DNA of 64,000 nt, from contig JAKSZT010053881.1 in assembly GCA_026826555.1 (NCBI GenBank), positions 12,205,092 through 12,269,091 on the forward strand, written 5' to 3'. Numbering within the stretch: position 1 is the first letter of the stretch; the number at the start of each line of letters is the position of its first letter. The notes under the pieces were generated by a model. It saw only the letters and a list, made by a program, of their open reading frames with translations. It made no database searches and was not told the origin of the DNA. A program made the translations under genes and the position numbers. The DNA comes from Tolypeutes matacus. Taxonomy: Eukaryota > Chordata > Mammalia > Cingulata > Chlamyphoridae. Of the stretch, positions 44,995 through 58,634 are shown one piece after another.

Positions 44995-47486
44995 CCCTAA
45001 TTGCTAGTGATGTTGAACACTTTTTTCATGTGTTTTTTCACCATTTATATTTCTTCCTTGGACAAATGTCTATTCAAGTCTTTCATCCATTTTTTAATTG
45101 GGTCACTTATTATTGTTGAGTTATAGCATCTCTTTATATATTCTGGGTATTAAACCCTTATCAGATATGTGATTTCCAAATATTTTCTCCCATTAAGTCA
45201 GCTGCCTTTTCACCCTTTTGACAAAGTCTTTTGAGGGACAAAAGTGTTTAATTTTGAGGAGGTCTCATTTATCTATTTTTTCTTTTGTTGCACGTGCTTT
45301 GGGTGTAAGGTCCGAGAAACCACCGCCTATCACAAGATCTTGAAGATGTTTCCCTATATTTTCTTCTAGTAGTTTTATGGTCCTGGCTTTTATATTTAGG
45401 TCTTTGATCCATTTTAAGTTGATTCTTGTATAGGGATTGAGATATGTGTCCTCTTTCATTCCTTTGTTGTTGGATATCCAGTTCTCCCAGCACCATTTGT
45501 TGAAGAGACTGTTTTGTCCCAGTAATGTGGACTTGGTAAGTTTGTCAAAAACCAGTTTGCCATAGAGGTGAGGATTTATTTCTCGACTCTCAATTCTATT
45601 CCACTGATTGATGTGTCTATTTTCATGCCAATAAATGCTGTTTTTTAAAAGTATACTTTTTTTATTAGAGAAGTTGACAACTTATACAACAGTCATGCAC
45701 ATGTGTGGAATTCCCACACAACACCCAATATGAAGCTGTTTTGACCACTGTAGCTTTGTAGTATGTTTCAAGTATGTGAAAGTTGTCCCACATCACTCTT
45801 CTTCTTTTTTTTAGATGCTAAAACCACTGGGCTACACCTGTTCCCCTTCACTCTTCTTTTTAAGAATGCTTTTGTATGTAACATTTATGTAATCTAAAGC
45901 TTCTTTAAAAAGAAAAATAACAAAATTAATTTTAAAAAAGGATGCTTTTGATTATTCTGGTGCACTTTCCTTTCCAAATAAATTTGGCAATTGCCTTTTC
46001 TATTTCTGTAAAGTAGTCTGTTGGAATTTTGATTGGTATTGCACTGAATCTATAAATTAGTTTGGATAGGATTGACATCTTCACAATATTTAGTCTTCCA
46101 ATCCATGAACACAGAATTATTTCCATTTGTTTAGGTCTTCTTTGATTTCTTTTAGCATTATTTTGTAGTTTACTGAATCTAGGTCCTGTACTTCTTTGGT
46201 TAATTGACTCCTAATTTGATTCTCTTTGTTGCTATTGTAAACGGAATCTTTTCCTGATTTCTTCCTCAGGTTATTCAATACTAGTGTACAGAAACATTAG
46301 TGATTTTTTCTTGTTAATCTTGTATTCTGTCACTTTGCTGAACTCATTTATTAGCTCAAGTAGCTTTGTCGTGGACATTTCAGAATTTTCTAAATATAGG
46401 ATCATATCATTTGAGAATAGTGAGAGGTTTACTTCCTCTTTTCCTATTTGGATGCCTTTTACTTTTTCTTCTTTTTTTCTTGTCTAATTACTTTAGCTGG
46501 AACTTCTAGCACAATGTTGAATAACAGTGGTGACCATGGGCATCCTTGTCTTATTCCTGATCTTAGAGGGAAAGCTTTCAACCTTTCCCCATTATGATGT
46601 TGGCTGTGGATTTTTCATATATGTCCTTTATCATATTGAGGATTGTTCCTTATATTCCTATCTTTTGAAGTGCTTTTATCAAGAAAGGATGCTGGATTTT
46701 GTCAAATGCATTTTCTGCATCAATTGAGATGATCATGTGATTTTTTTCTTCAATTTGTTAATGTGGTATATTACATTAATTGGTTTTCATATGCTGAACC
46801 ACTGTTGCATACCAGGAATAAATCCCACGTGGTCATGGTGTATAATTCTTTTGATATGGTGTTGGATTCTATTTACAAGTATTTTGTTGAGAATTTTTGC
46901 ATCTATGTTCTTTAGAGAGCTTGGTCTGTAATTTTCTTTTAGTATCTTTATCTGACTTTGGTATTAGGGTGATGTTGGCTTCATAAAATGTGCTGGGTGA
47001 TTTTTCCCTCCTCTTCAATTTATTGGAAGAGTTTAAACAGGACTGGTGTTAATTCTTCTCAAAATGCATGGTAGAATTCTTCCGTGAAGCCATCTGTCCT
47101 GGACTTTTCTTTGTTGGGAGATTTTTTTTTTTAAGATGTTACCAGGGATTGAACCCAGGACCTCATACACAGGAAGGAGGCACTCAATCACTGACTTCAC
47201 ATCTGCTCCCTGGGAGATTTTTAATGACTGATTCAATCTCTTAAATGTAATTGGTTTGTTAAATTCTTGTATTTCTTGTAGAATCAATGTAGGTTGCTTG
47301 TGTTTCTAGGAATTTTTCTAGTTAATCTAGGTCAGGTGTTCTTAATGAAGAGACTATTATTTCCCAATTGAGTAGACTTGGCACCCTTGTCAAAAATCAG
47401 TTGATCATAAGGGTAAGGATTGATTTCTAAATTCTCGATGCTATTCCATGGTTGTATATATCTGCTCCTGTATCAGTACCATGCTA
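44995..47486 (-). mobile_element. Antisense L1 ORF2 sequence, right flank of provirus 2
   Basis: Continues the L1 from 30,063 (ccctaattgctagtgatgttg) through the ORF2 C-terminus and back into the RT region (tttggtattagggtgatgttgg near 46,960). A second antisense L1 piece starts at about 47,337. Interruptions: an AT-rich insert at about 45,640-45,730, a possible SINE scrap at 45,810-45,850, and a SINE at 47,127-47,210. Confidence 0.8.
47127..47210 (-). repeat. DAS-type SINE in antisense L1
   Basis: Reverse head accagggattgaacccaggac. Flanked by tgggagattttt at 47,115-47,126 and 47,211-47,222. Confidence 0.85.
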
Positions 47487-47489
47487 TGT

Positions 47490-49800
47490 TTTTTTAATGC
47501 AAAATATTTATTCTAAGTAGTAAATTTCCCCTCATAACAGACTTGTGATAACCACATCTTTTATATCTGTAAATAATGTTATCAAAATAATCTCAATCTT
47601 TGAAATCTCACAAAAATTTATATTACACAACCACCCTGAATATCAAGGCTACAAGAATAACATAACATTTCCTAGAAATCCAAATATTTTACAGCTGTAC
47701 CCAAAAAGGAAAAAAAAAAAAAAAGAAGAAAGCCACATAGTCTTGGTTAAGGGCTAAAGTTACCCAAACAGTCAAAAATAAAATAAAATATTCAAATTAT
47801 TAATATTAATTTAATACAATTATAATTTGAATTGTCACTTTGTCACTGACAATGATTGCTTGATCACAAGGGTGACTGCCCCAAGGGCTGATAGTAGAAG
47901 CTGTTGCTGCAGACCAGTGTCTCCTCTGCACTCCCAGCTCCCACCTGTGCATCGCCTCATAGAGTCTGTGTGTGTGCATATATATGTATATAAAATCTTT
48001 CCCACCATACAAACTTCTGCTTCTTAAGCAGATAACAAGGAACAACAACAACAACAACAAAAGCTAAACAGGCCAATTGCTCTCTCTTTGGGGTATAATT
48101 ATTTCCCTTGTGCATGAAATATTCAGCAACAACATAAGAAAAAGAAAAGGAAAAGAATGATTTCTTTTGTATACTCCCTAAACACACAAGCTGAGTTTAC
48201 TGGCTCCGATTTAACTGTAAGCATTTATATGCCTATTTCCAGGCCTTGTCATCTGCTGCTTTGCTGCTACTGGTTTCCGTGTCTGAGTCCTCAAACTCCA
48301 CTTTACAGGGATGATGGGCTGCAACTACGGCTCTGTAAGAGCCCATTCTTCCGAAAACCATTTCTTCTCAGCTGCTCTGTCTTTGTGCAGAACTCTTTGA
48401 ACTAATCTTATGTGAGGTGAAGGCAATTCTCATCATATTTAGGATATTCCTGCCATCCTATTGCTTTCAATAACCTGTACTCTGCTTCCAGAGGGTCTGA
48501 AAGATGTTCCCTTCCTCCACAGCAGGAAAAGCAAGGCCATTCCAATGACAGTCTTCCTCTCCTTTTTCCTTTGGCTCAGGTGGGTTCTCCAAACCCTCTA
48601 GCTTGTCACAGTCTCTATTTCTGAGCAGTTTCCCTTCCGATCATCTTTCAGAGTCTTTAGGAATCTCACTCTTCCTGTCAGTAGGTGGTTCAGTGGGTCA
48701 GCTTGGTCAGAGGAGAGGAGGTGATCGCAATTAAAACTGCACCACCAACCAATACCACTGGTTTGGTAAGCGATCGGGCTGGAAAAGCAGACTCCCGGCT
48801 AGAAGAAAGGGACACTGATTTGTGTTCCATTCTGTTAGCTTTCCATGCACTGGGCTTTGAAGGTAGTAGTGGTGCAGGCTTAGGAACCAGATTCTCATAG
48901 ACACTTGGGACCATTGTTGATTTGTTCCCATCTGCATAGTGATATGAATGCAGCAGAGAAGGCAGCAGCAGAGAAGGCAGCAGCAGGATCCTCTATGGAA
49001 ACTTTTTAAATGTCTAACATCTTGGAGGGTTGCTTGGCACTAGGTGGATTTTCCCACACTCCAGAAAGTATCTGATACGTTTGCATGGCTGATTCTGTTT
49101 GCTGGCTTCTGGATTCAAAGAAGGAAAGTCTTCAAGCTGTAACTTTTCCACTTTGTCTTCTTTATTTTCTTCCCTAATCTCTGTAGGTGGCTTTTCCTGA
49201 GAGGCAGAGCCTTTCCAGGAGTGGAAGCTGCCATTCCAGTGGTGATGGTTCCCTGTACCACCCCCTGCTACACTGGCTTATGCCATCAAGACCCCAGAAG
49301 AACCAAGGCAGCCAGACAGGTTCCATGTGATTCCAGCATATGCTCCCTTAGAGACACCAGAGTCCATAGAATCATGATTGAATAGGGAGGGCTGATGCCA
49401 GGAATCTCTTGTAGTTCTTAGGGGTCCATTGTTTAAAAAAAAAAAGTCATCAAAGGAATTATGTCAATGGCAGCTCATTACAAATCTACCTTCTCTCAGG
49501 GTAGGTGCTTTCTGTTTGTCAAAGATGGCTGAGGTGACTTAACTATGTGGTAAGAAATTTAGCCAAGCAGGAACAATGCTACTCCATTTAGTTCCAGTGT
49601 CTCTTTTCAGCAAGGTGAGGCATCCATCCTCATGGCCAGGATCCCAGAGTGTAACCTCCATGGTCCTGTTTCTCCAACTCCCTGAATCTGCCGGTTGGAT
49701 CTCCCACATGGTTCTCTTGTTAAAAGGGTGCTTAAGTAGCCTGGCCAGCAGCATGCCTTGTGATGAAACACAAAGGAGCCAGGCTCTGTGTGGATCACTC
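47490..49800 (-). pseudogene. GPBP1L1: Processed pseudogene of vasculin-like GPBP1L1
   Basis: Vasculins are GC-rich promoter-binding nuclear proteins. Read on the minus strand, sequence matching the protein from its N-terminal region (VPAWLNF near 49,570) to its C-terminal region (LLKAIGWQEYP near 48,450, ETSS-like acidic end near 48,270) lies in order with no introns. It is followed by 3' UTR to about 47,490, where an AATAAA and short A-run close it. A middle piece is open at 48,690-48,914 (VYENLVPKPAPLLPSKPSAW). Stops and frameshifts are frequent. It lies within antisense L1 DNA. Paralogue choice (GPBP1L1 over GPBP1) is from remembered C-terminal sequence. The 5' limit is uncertain. Confidence 0.72.
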
Positions 49801-50420
49801 TTTCAGTCCCCTCAATTGCTCATCTTAAATTATCAGGTTCCTGACACTTTCCCAAAAGGGGAAGGGGAGGAATGGAAGGGGAGCATAAAAAAGATATTTG
49901 TTACATTTTTTTTGAAAGAGGGGAAGGGGAAAGAGCTATGCCGACATTCACCTCATTCAACTTCCTTGAGTGATAGATAGCACTGTGATGTTGCTTAAAT
50001 GAATAATACATGGACATTTGCACAGTGAGTGCAAACATTGTCATAACAAAGTCATAGCTAGAAATACAAGTGGGCTCATTTATGGACAAGTGATGTCATC
50101 TAGGTACTGGACCAAAAATATAATTTTACAGTGCTACAAAAGATCAATTCCAGTGACAAAACAGTCATATGACAAAGCCCTTAAATATAATCTCATTATA
50201 CACAGTTGCTTTAAAAATAGTGTGTAAATATGTATTTATATTTGTTTTATCCTTAAAAGTCTTAGGACATAAGAAATCTTATTTTTTTTAAAAATCAGAC
50301 AGGAACTTCATATACATTCCCCTCCATGAATAGCATCTTTCAAGGCAAATTTCTTGGTAAAAGCTTCCACATGTATCTTATATTTCTTTGATCTTCACTA
50401 TTTACGAATTCAGAGCAAAA
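49801..50420. other. Possible pseudogene 5' UTR and spacer
   Basis: No L1 or SINE words. The part next to 49,800 may be 5' UTR of the vasculin retrocopy; the remainder is unassigned AT-rich sequence. Confidence 0.35.
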
Positions 50421-51933
50421 TTAAAACAAATAGAAATGCATTCCTTTGTTTTGTTAATGTGGGGTATTACATTAGTTGGTTTCCTTAAGATGAACCACCC
50501 TGGCATACCTGCAATAAATTCCATTTTATCATGGTATATAATTCTTTTAATGTGCTGTTGGATTTGGTTCAGTAGTATTTTTGTTGAGGATTTTTGCAAG
50601 TATATTCATAAGCGATATTGGTCTGTAATTTTCTTTTCTTGTAGTAACTTTATCTGGCTTTAATCTGAGGGTAATGTTGGCCTCATAGAATGAGTAAGGG
50701 AATGTTCCCTCCTTTTCATGTTTTTGGAATAGTTTGAGCAAAATTGGTGTTAATTCTTCAATTGCATGCAGATACACTGTTCCTGTACCCCTCAAACCCC
50801 CCCCTTTTATTATTTGTTACAAATTATTTCTTTGTATATTGTATATCTAAAGCCACAGATTTATCACTACTTTTTATGCATTTGCATTTTTGCATTTGTA
50901 AGAAGTAAGAAGTGGATTTACATACCAAAAGATAGAATTCCATCATGGTGGCATTTTATAATTACCCACATGGTTATCTTTACTAGAGGACTTTATTTCT
51001 TTATGCTGCTTTGATCTACTATCCAGTGTCCTTTCCTTTCAATCTGAAGAACTCCCTTTAGCATTGCTTATAGAACAGGTCTCGTGATAATGAGCTCCCT
51101 CAGCTTTTGTTTATCTTGGAATGTCTTAATCTCTCCCTCATTTTTGAAAGAATGTCTTCCTGGATATAAAATTCTCGGTCAGCAATTGTTTTCTTTCAGC
51201 ACTTTAAATATTTTATACCACTACTATCTTGTCTCCATGGTTTCTGATTAGAAATCAGCACTTTATCTTATTGGGATTCCCCTGTTCATTACTCATTGCT
51301 TTTTTTCTTGCAGCTTTTTCACAACTTTTTCCTTGTTTTTTTTTTTTTTTTTTGCATTGGACAATTTGATAGCTATGTGTCTGGGCTTGGTTCTCTTTGA
51401 GTTTATCCTGTTTGAAGATCATCAGGATTCTCATATGTGTACATTCCTTGCTTTCATTAACTTTGGGAGTTTTTCTACCTTTTTTTTTTTTTTTGAATTT
51501 TCCTTCTGCTTCTTTCTCTCTTTCTTCTCCTTCTAGGACTCCTATAAAGCATATATTGGTATGCTTGATGGTGCACTACAAGTCTCTTGGTCTCTATTTG
51601 TTCTTTTATATTCTTTTTCCTTTCTGCTCCTCTGCCCAAATAATTTCAGTTGCCTTATTTTTGAGATCAGTCATTCTTTCTTTCTTCTGCCACCTCCAAT
51701 CTGCTATCGAAACCATCTATGGAATTTTTCATTTCAGTTATTATTGTCTTCAACTCCAGAAATTCTGTTTGGTTCCTATTGATAATCTCAAAGAGATTCC
51801 CATATTTTTCATTCATTGTTTTCCTCATATCCTTTAGTTCTTTCTCCATGTTTTCCTTTATCTCCTTGCACATACTGAGAATCATTTTTTTAAAAAGCTC
51901 TACCTGGTAAGTTGGTCCTCTTCATTGATGGTT

Positions 51934-52416
51934 TGAAGGGGGGCCAGGGGGTCCTCAGCTGGGTTCCTTCGCTCAGCGCAGCATAATAGACAGACACACC
52001 CAACTAGGCTAGGAAGGAAAAGAGGGTTTATTTGCCCGTGGGAGACAAGAGATGTACAATCTCAATTCAGTCTCTTCGAACTACAGAAATTCTAATAATT
52101 TATACCATTGAGATGCTAATGAATAATTGGTGTGGATCTGGTCACAGGTTCCTTCATTAAAAAACACTGAGGGGTTGAACATGGTGGGGTGGGTGCCAAA
52201 CTGTTTCCGGGTTTCCTCTAGGTTCTTGGCTATGTTACATAAAAGAATTTAAGAACATGCTGGTTTAGTTAGGCCAGTAGCTTTTTAAAGAAATGAGAGA
52301 AGAGAATAGAAATGGGAGAAAATAACAGATTACGGGTTCCCAGGTACACTTACTTGCAGTCTGGTCCAGAGAAGGATAAGAAGGGATAATTTAGCCTCTA
52401 TGCTTGCTTTTAAACC
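51934..52416 (-). repeat. LTR of a class I-like ERV, minus strand
   Basis: On the minus strand it starts TGGTTTAAAAGC and ends GGCCCCCCTTCA. AATAAA lies at 52,032-52,027 followed by about 80 bases of R/U5-like pyrimidine-rich sequence. A G7 polypurine tract (aacaagggggggaat) precedes it. Family not known. Confidence 0.5.
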
Positions 52417-53165
52417 ATTAATTATTCCCCCCCTTGTTAATGTTTGGGGGAGGGGTCCCAGCTGTTTGCTGTTTTGATTGATTACCATACCCATCAATTC
52501 CCCCAAGGGGTGCCCAATGATAAAGACCCTTGAGAATAGCCGGGGCTTTTCCTTGACCCCAGACAAAATCTCGTTCCAAATGGAGGATTCTTGCACAGTT
52601 CTTCTAGCAGCTTTCTGGTGGGGATCTTTCTTTCAGAGTATTTCCATGGTCATGTGTTTCACAGCATGTTTTTCTGCCAGTCATCTTCCCATTCCCTAAA
52701 CTAGCCTGCCTCAAAACCAAGGTGATAATCATTATTAGAGATCAAGATTCTGGCAAAGGAAAGTACAAGTCAGTCACGATGTGTTCTGTATGGATATCAA
52801 ACAGGCGGGTAGAGGGGTTATACACAAGGGAGAGGCTAAGTTTTGTGTAACCATAAGCAGGGATGAGACCTGTTTAGAATGACCATCATAATAGCAGATC
52901 TAGGCTAAATCCAGCCAGTTTCAGCAATTTCAGATATTAAGCTTTGCTATTTTTTTATATTATAAAGGCAGCTATATAATTTTTTTTCATCAATTTTTTT
53001 TTTTTTTTTAACCGGGAGGTCCCGGGGATTGAACCCGGGTCCCTCAATATGGGAGACGGACGCCCAACCAGTTGAGCTACATCCGACCCCAGCTATATAA
53101 TTTTTTAACCCTTGGTTACAAAAGTTCAGTACAATGCCTCAATATTTAAGCTATATTGGGTTTTT
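52417..53165 (-). pseudogene. Internal 3' part of the class I-like ERV
   Basis: Sequence upstream of the polypurine tract on the minus strand. One 88-codon frame (52,330-52,596) crosses it but shows no domain that I recognise. The 5' LTR and gag-pol are absent. The boundary with L1 near 53,165 is approximate. Confidence 0.4.
52986..53090 (-). repeat. DAS-type SINE, perfect target duplication
   Basis: Reverse head ccgggaggtcccggggattg, T-rich tail. The 16-bp duplication agctatataatttttt is at 52,970-52,985 and 53,091-53,106. Confidence 0.92.
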
Positions 53166-54759
53166 CTATTACTACACATTTTTATCTTGTTGTTTTGGAT
53201 GGGCCATCATTTTTCATTTCTTTGTTTGTCTTGTAATCTTTTGTTACACACTGTGCATTTTAAAGTGTTAACTCTGGGATTTATTCCCTGAGCTGCCTGC
53301 TCCTTAAATTCCTAGTGATGTGATAGAGATTTTCTTGAATGCCAGGAGCTAATAAAAATAAACAAACCAAAGCTAAAAGTACCTTTCACTGTCTTTGCAA
53401 ATTGGCTCAGCTTTGATTGGTCATCTTCGGAGTTTAGTCTGCCTTTCAAGAAGATCAGCGTGAGGGAAATGCAAACTGCAGGGTCTTCTTTCTTATTTGA
53501 TCCTGCTTGGAACCAGGAAGGCTGCTTCTTTTCCTGTGCTGTGCATGCTAGAGTCCTTAGGCATTCCCCCGTTGACAATTACAGGAGTTCTAATGAACAC
53601 CCCCCTCTACTCCCTTTGAAATAGACTTTCACCCCCTTCTTGGTGCCCTCTTGGGTAACTTAATGCAGGTAGTCCTTAACCCCCAGGCCATTTCAACTTA
53701 ATTATTTCTAACACTGTCCCAGCTGTCTGCAAGCTGCTTCTCTGCCTTCAGGACACATTTGGAGTGGGGGAGGTGAGCCTAAGCAAGTTCCCTGGCTCAG
53801 TCTATCAGACTCCTACCCAGTAGATGGGCACTGACATAAATGCACCTGAGTAAACACACAGTGGTCATTCTGCTCCCTCTGGAATGGGACCAGGGCTCCC
53901 CAATGGGAGCACAAGCTCCTCTGCTGCACACTGTGGAGGAGATGGGAGAGAGGCCAACAAGGGCAGCAGAAGCTTCTCCAATGGCTTTTGAAGCTGCGTT
54001 TTCTAGATTCAGCACTTGCCCAGTTAATGCTGCCCTTTAACTATTTTCCCTAGTCTTGAGGAAGGTTACTGCCTGTAAGATTCCTCTGCTGCCTTTGCCG
54101 GAAGGAGGTTGGAACAATGGCCACCCTCAGAGCTGGGCCCCAGCAATCTGAAGTACTGATCAAAAGCAGTGTTCTGCAATGAGACCACACACCTCCAAGT
54201 TTGGAGGACGACATCTTTATGTCCCATTCCGGCACCCACAAGCTGTGCTGAGTGCCCAAGCCCCAGTCCCCACTGCTGCCTGCCACAAGGCTGGGGGAAG
54301 GGGGATTGTAGCTGCTGCTGGAGGGTGAAACTCACCAGTCTTTAGTACAATTTACCATCCTCTTCCTCCTACTGCCTGAATGCTGCATAGTGTTCCACTA
54401 GATTCTGGAATTTTAAAATCATTGATTCAGACAGTTCCTTCCAGTTCAATAGTCGTTTTGGTGGAGGGATTGATTCTTGGAGCTTCCTATTCTGCCATCT
54501 TCCCACAATCATGTATTCCTCTTGCTGTCACTTCCCTTTTAGAGTTTTTGATGGCCTTCCTTTATTATTTTTTTCCTTGCCTTATTGGCCATCATCAGAA
54601 CAGATAATAACCCTTAATTATTTCCAGCTGTGCCACCACATCATCATACTATCATTTTCCAAAGATGTTCTTCTCAGGTCCTTTTGTCCTCCTTACTCTG
54701 AGTTGGTTGTTCTCTAGGTCAACTGAGCTGTCAACTGGGCTGTCAACTTGGTTCTCTGA

Positions 54760-55565
54760 AAATTTCTTTTTTAAAAATTAACAATCATGAAAATAAAATC
54801 AGAAATGAGAAAGGGGCATTACCACTGATCCCACAAAAATGAGAGATCATAAGAGGATTTAATGAACAACTGACTCCTGCAGCAACTGGGAAGGGTACCC
54901 ATCCCCTACCCTCAAGACGTGCAGCCTGGATAAAACCCCTGGCTCTCTGCAGCTGACTGGGAGGGGAGCAGACATTTTCTTCCCTGGGAAGAGGGAGGGT
55001 GCATCAAAGGGCAGAGTGGTTTATTTTCAGTGAGTTTAGCCATCAGAGCCCACTTTGAATCTCAGTTCTGGCCAGACCAGAAACACCGACAGCAGAGGCT
55101 GAAAGAAACACCTCCATGGAAGGGTTCACCAATGAGTGCCACCTGCTGGCCGGCTAGGAAAGTGCAAGGAGAAAAACTGCTTTTAGGTCTCAGTCCCAAA
55201 TCCTAGGAGAAAATCTGCGCCCCCAATAGTGAGTCCCTGGCCTGATTTTGATAATGTAAGCTGGACAATTTTAAAGACTCAGAATAAGTTGAACCAAAAA
55301 TCAAAGAAAAAAACACACACACAAAACCCCACTAGGCAAGAGAGAGAAATTGACCACCAGAGTAAATTCACATATTCAGATGCTTAGACATCAGCAAAAA
55401 ATTACAAGCCATACTAGGAAATAGGAAGAGTTGGCCCAGCCAAAGGAACAAACCAAATATCCTGATGAGATACAGGATTTAAGACAACTAATCAATGATA
55501 ATCACACAAATCTCCAATATCAATTCAAAGAATTGAAGGAAAATTAGCTAAAGAGAAGATGAGCA
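54760..55565 (+). mobile_element. L1 5' UTR / ORF1 start, plus strand
   Basis: Old L1 leader (ggagaaaaactgcttttagg) running into ORF1-like Lys/Glu-rich sequence at about 55,490-55,560. Interrupted at about 55,566 by an inserted 3' tail. Confidence 0.55.
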
Positions 55566-56218
55566 GTTGAAATACAGGGGCTTCTTTGGGATTTGGAGGT
55601 TGTCCTGAGTACCTTTGTGGCAACGGATGTAGGCCATTTTAAAACGGCACATACCACTCAGAACTGTGTGGGAGAGAGTTTTGTCTATGGTGTGAACTGT
55701 GGTCTATGGTTGGTGGCAAGGCCCCAGGATGTGTAAGTCCATTGAGGGTGGTGGGCCACACTTGTGGGAGATGTTTGTGTGGGATGTGGTGGGAGGTGTG
55801 GGAGGTGGGCAACATGGGAATCCCAGTGAGTTCCGTGTAATATTTTGGGTATCTAAGCACCTCTTAAAATATATTTATATATATACATAAATAACATTTT
55901 TGTAAGCAAATGCACATATATGCATATACATTTATATATCATTTTGCAAATGTTGGTATGTATTGTGAAAATTTTGATTTTTACCCACAATAAAAAAAAA
56001 AAAAAAAAAAAGACAACTATGAAAGTATGTCTGAAAACAGAAATTTCTTTATTTTGAAACAATGAAATAAATTACAATGGGAAAATTGACTAATTGGATT
56101 GTATAGATACGAGAATCCCCTATATTTTTAATCAATTTTATTGATACACATTAATAAAGCATACAATTTGTCCAAAGTGTACAATAAATGGCATTTGGTA
56201 TTATCAAAAAAAAAAAAA
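55566..56218. mobile_element. Nested L1-type 3' tails with two poly(A) runs
   Basis: A G/T-rich 3' UTR-like block (55,580-55,860), an AT-rich stretch and A21 (55,990-56,011), then a short second piece ending in A17 near 56,218. L1 ORF1 resumes at 56,219, so both are later insertions. Confidence 0.5.
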
Positions 56219-56494
56219 AAAGGATATTAAGAAGACACTGGGTGAGAATAAAGAAGAATTTGAAAACATGCAAAGAAAAGTAGCAGAGCTTATGGGAATG
56301 AAAGACACAATGGATGAGATTAAAAATACATTAAAGGGAGCCAATGTAGTTCAGTGGTTGAGCGCCACTTCCCACATATGAGATCACGGGTTCAATCCCT
56401 GGCCCCAGAACCTCAAAAATAAAAAAATAAAAAAGGAATGATCTCACCTACTGGATACTACCATTATATAAGGGAGAGTTGGCATGGTATAAAG

Positions 56495-56525
<31 letters not shown>

Positions 56526-57075
56526 ACATTGGAGGCACATAACAGCAGATTTGAATTGCTTGAAGACAGAATTTGTGATATCAATGTCAGAACATCTGAA
56601 CTGGAAAAGACAAGGGAACAAAAAGAGAAAATAGTGGAAAAAATGGAGCAGGGTCTCAGGGACTTGAATGATAATGTGAAATGCATGGACATAAATATTT
56701 TTGGTGTCCCAGAAGGAGTAGAGAACAGAAAAGGGGCAGAAAAAATATTTGAGGAAATAATGACCAAAAACTTCCCAACCCTTATGAAAGACATAAATAT
56801 CAATATCCAAGAATGATAACATACCCCAAACAGAATAAATCTAAATAGACCTACCCTGAGACACCTACTCTTCAGAATGACAAATATCAGAGGTAAAGAG
56901 AGGAGTCTGAAAGCAGCAAGAGAGAAGGAAAGCATCACATACAAGGGAACCTCAGTAAGATTAATTGCCGACGCCTCATTAGAAACCATGGCGGTGAGAA
57001 GAAAGTGGTATCCTACATTTAAGGTACTGAAAGAGAAAACTGCCAATCAAAATGTAAGGGCACAACCAGGTTGAA
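56219..57075 (+). pseudogene. L1 ORF1 relic, split by a SINE
   Basis: Coiled-coil and RRM parts in 56,219-56,335, 56,529-56,816 (NIFGVPEGVEN) and 56,877-57,074 (SITYKGTSVRL). A TGA at 56,814 and indels break it. Confidence 0.8.
56336..56437 (+). repeat. DAS-type SINE in L1 ORF1
   Basis: gggagccaatgtagttcagtg head, B box gggttcaatccc, A-rich tail. Confidence 0.8.
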
Positions 57076-57079
57076 AGTA

Positions 57080-57600
57080 AAAGGCTGAAAAAAGATATTC
57101 CATGCAAATAGTAACCAAAAAAGATCTGGAGTAGCAACACTAATATTGGACAAAATAGATTTTAAATGCAAAACTGTTATAAGGGATGAAGAAGGTCATT
57201 ATATATTAATAAAAGGGGCAATTAACCAAGAAGAAATAACTATAATAAATATTTATGCACCTAACCTGAGGGCCCCAAGATACATGAGGCACACACTGGC
57301 AAAAGTGAAGGGAGAAATAGATATCTCTACAATAAAAGTTGGAGAATTCAATATACCACTCTCAGCATTGGATAGAACATTTGGACAGAGGATAAATAAA
57401 GAAACAAAGCTTGAATAACACAACATTTATAGAGCATTACACCCCCAAACAGCAGTGTTCTTTTCAAGCACCCATGGATCCTTCTCCAGGATAGACCATC
57501 ATCTGTTCGGTCAGAAGACAGATCTCAATAAAATTAAAAGACTGAAATTATGCAGAACACTCTGATCATAATGGAATGAAGCTGGAAATCAATAATGGCC
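57080..57600 (+). pseudogene. L1 ORF2 endonuclease relic
   Basis: Open part 57,146-57,418 ([39 protein letters not shown] with the catalytic Asp changed to Glu), then a broken SDHNG region to 57,597. Confidence 0.8.
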
Positions 57601-57695
57601 TGAGAATTTGCATTTCTAACTAGCTCTCAAATGTTGCTCAAGCTACAGTCCCCAGTCCACACTTTGAGTAGCAGAATCTGGGGTGGGAGCTCTAG
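57601..57695 (-). mobile_element. MER20-like fragment
   Basis: gaatttgcatttctaactagctc and ccacactttgagtagcagaat. The latter resembles the terminal inverted repeat. Confidence 0.5.
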
Positions 57696-58630
57696 CTATG
57701 GACTAAAGCGACCTCCCAGGTTGAGTTGCAACAACCTAGCAAACTGGAGAGGCACTCTCTGGTTCTGCAATTCAGTGATTTCCAGCCCCCACCCATCCAT
57801 CCTCCCGGTTCCTTCATGCTTATACATTTACAGGTGTTTGGGGTTATATTTATGATTCCTTTAGTCTATGGACATCCTGGTCAAGTTGTCTAGCCTCCTC
57901 TAGAACTGAAGATGGCGCCACAATATTAGTCATAAAGGATCCTTTAGTCCCAAAATTCTGTTCATCTTTGCAAAGGAAAAAGCATTTCCTACACCCTCTG
58001 AATGTTACATCTCAGTTCTCTGGCTTGAAATATACCCAGAGATGACAGGTTACTTTTCATATGAAGCATATTTTTTGGTGATTTTTTAAAATCAGGCTGG
58101 ATAAAAACTGTCAATAACTTTTTTCTTCAAGCTTTTTTAGCTCTCTGTTTTGAAAGTTTGAGTTTTGTATATTTGAAACGAATTTCAATTTCACAGTTTC
58201 ACAATTCTTGGATTTGTTTTTTTAGTATTTTCATGTTCTCCCAGAAGAATGTTGGTTTTAAATTGTTAATTATTGACACTCTAATAAAATATAATCATAG
58301 AATTTATGCTAGAAAGAACTGGCTAACTCTAGGCCAATTAGCTCGCTTGACAAAAGAGTAAACAGGCTTACTACTTTTGCATAAGCTCTCTTGAAGTGGG
58401 TTCTGCTCTTTGTAATTGAAGAATCCTAACATACCTACACACGACAAACCTCTGAGGGGCTGTGCAGTTTACAGATGGAGGGTCTCGTCTGTGCTTTATG
58501 TATTCTTATTTGTATTATTTTGGCTTCAGAGCAGACCCAAGGGCTGGGAATGCCCCATTTGGGTCTACAGCTACTCTAAGCCTCTCATTGCAGTAAATAG
58601 TATCCACCTGTTGCTGATTGGTGTCGTTAG
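57696..58630. other. Unique intergenic sequence
   Basis: No element recognised; small frames lack motifs. Confidence 0.5.
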
Positions 58631-58634
58631 TAGA

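Larger units (their letters stand above)
50421..54510 (-). mobile_element. Antisense L1 with 5' end, interrupted
   Basis: ORF2 words at 50,430-50,790 (ttaatgtggggtattacatt), a 5'-region block at 51,030-51,930 (ctccctcagcttttgtttatc) and a 5' end near 54,505 read as ggagcttcctattctgccatc on the plus strand. It is broken by the ERV at 51,934-53,165 and a SINE. A coding relic of ORF1 is seen at 51,667-51,885 (minus). Confidence 0.7.
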
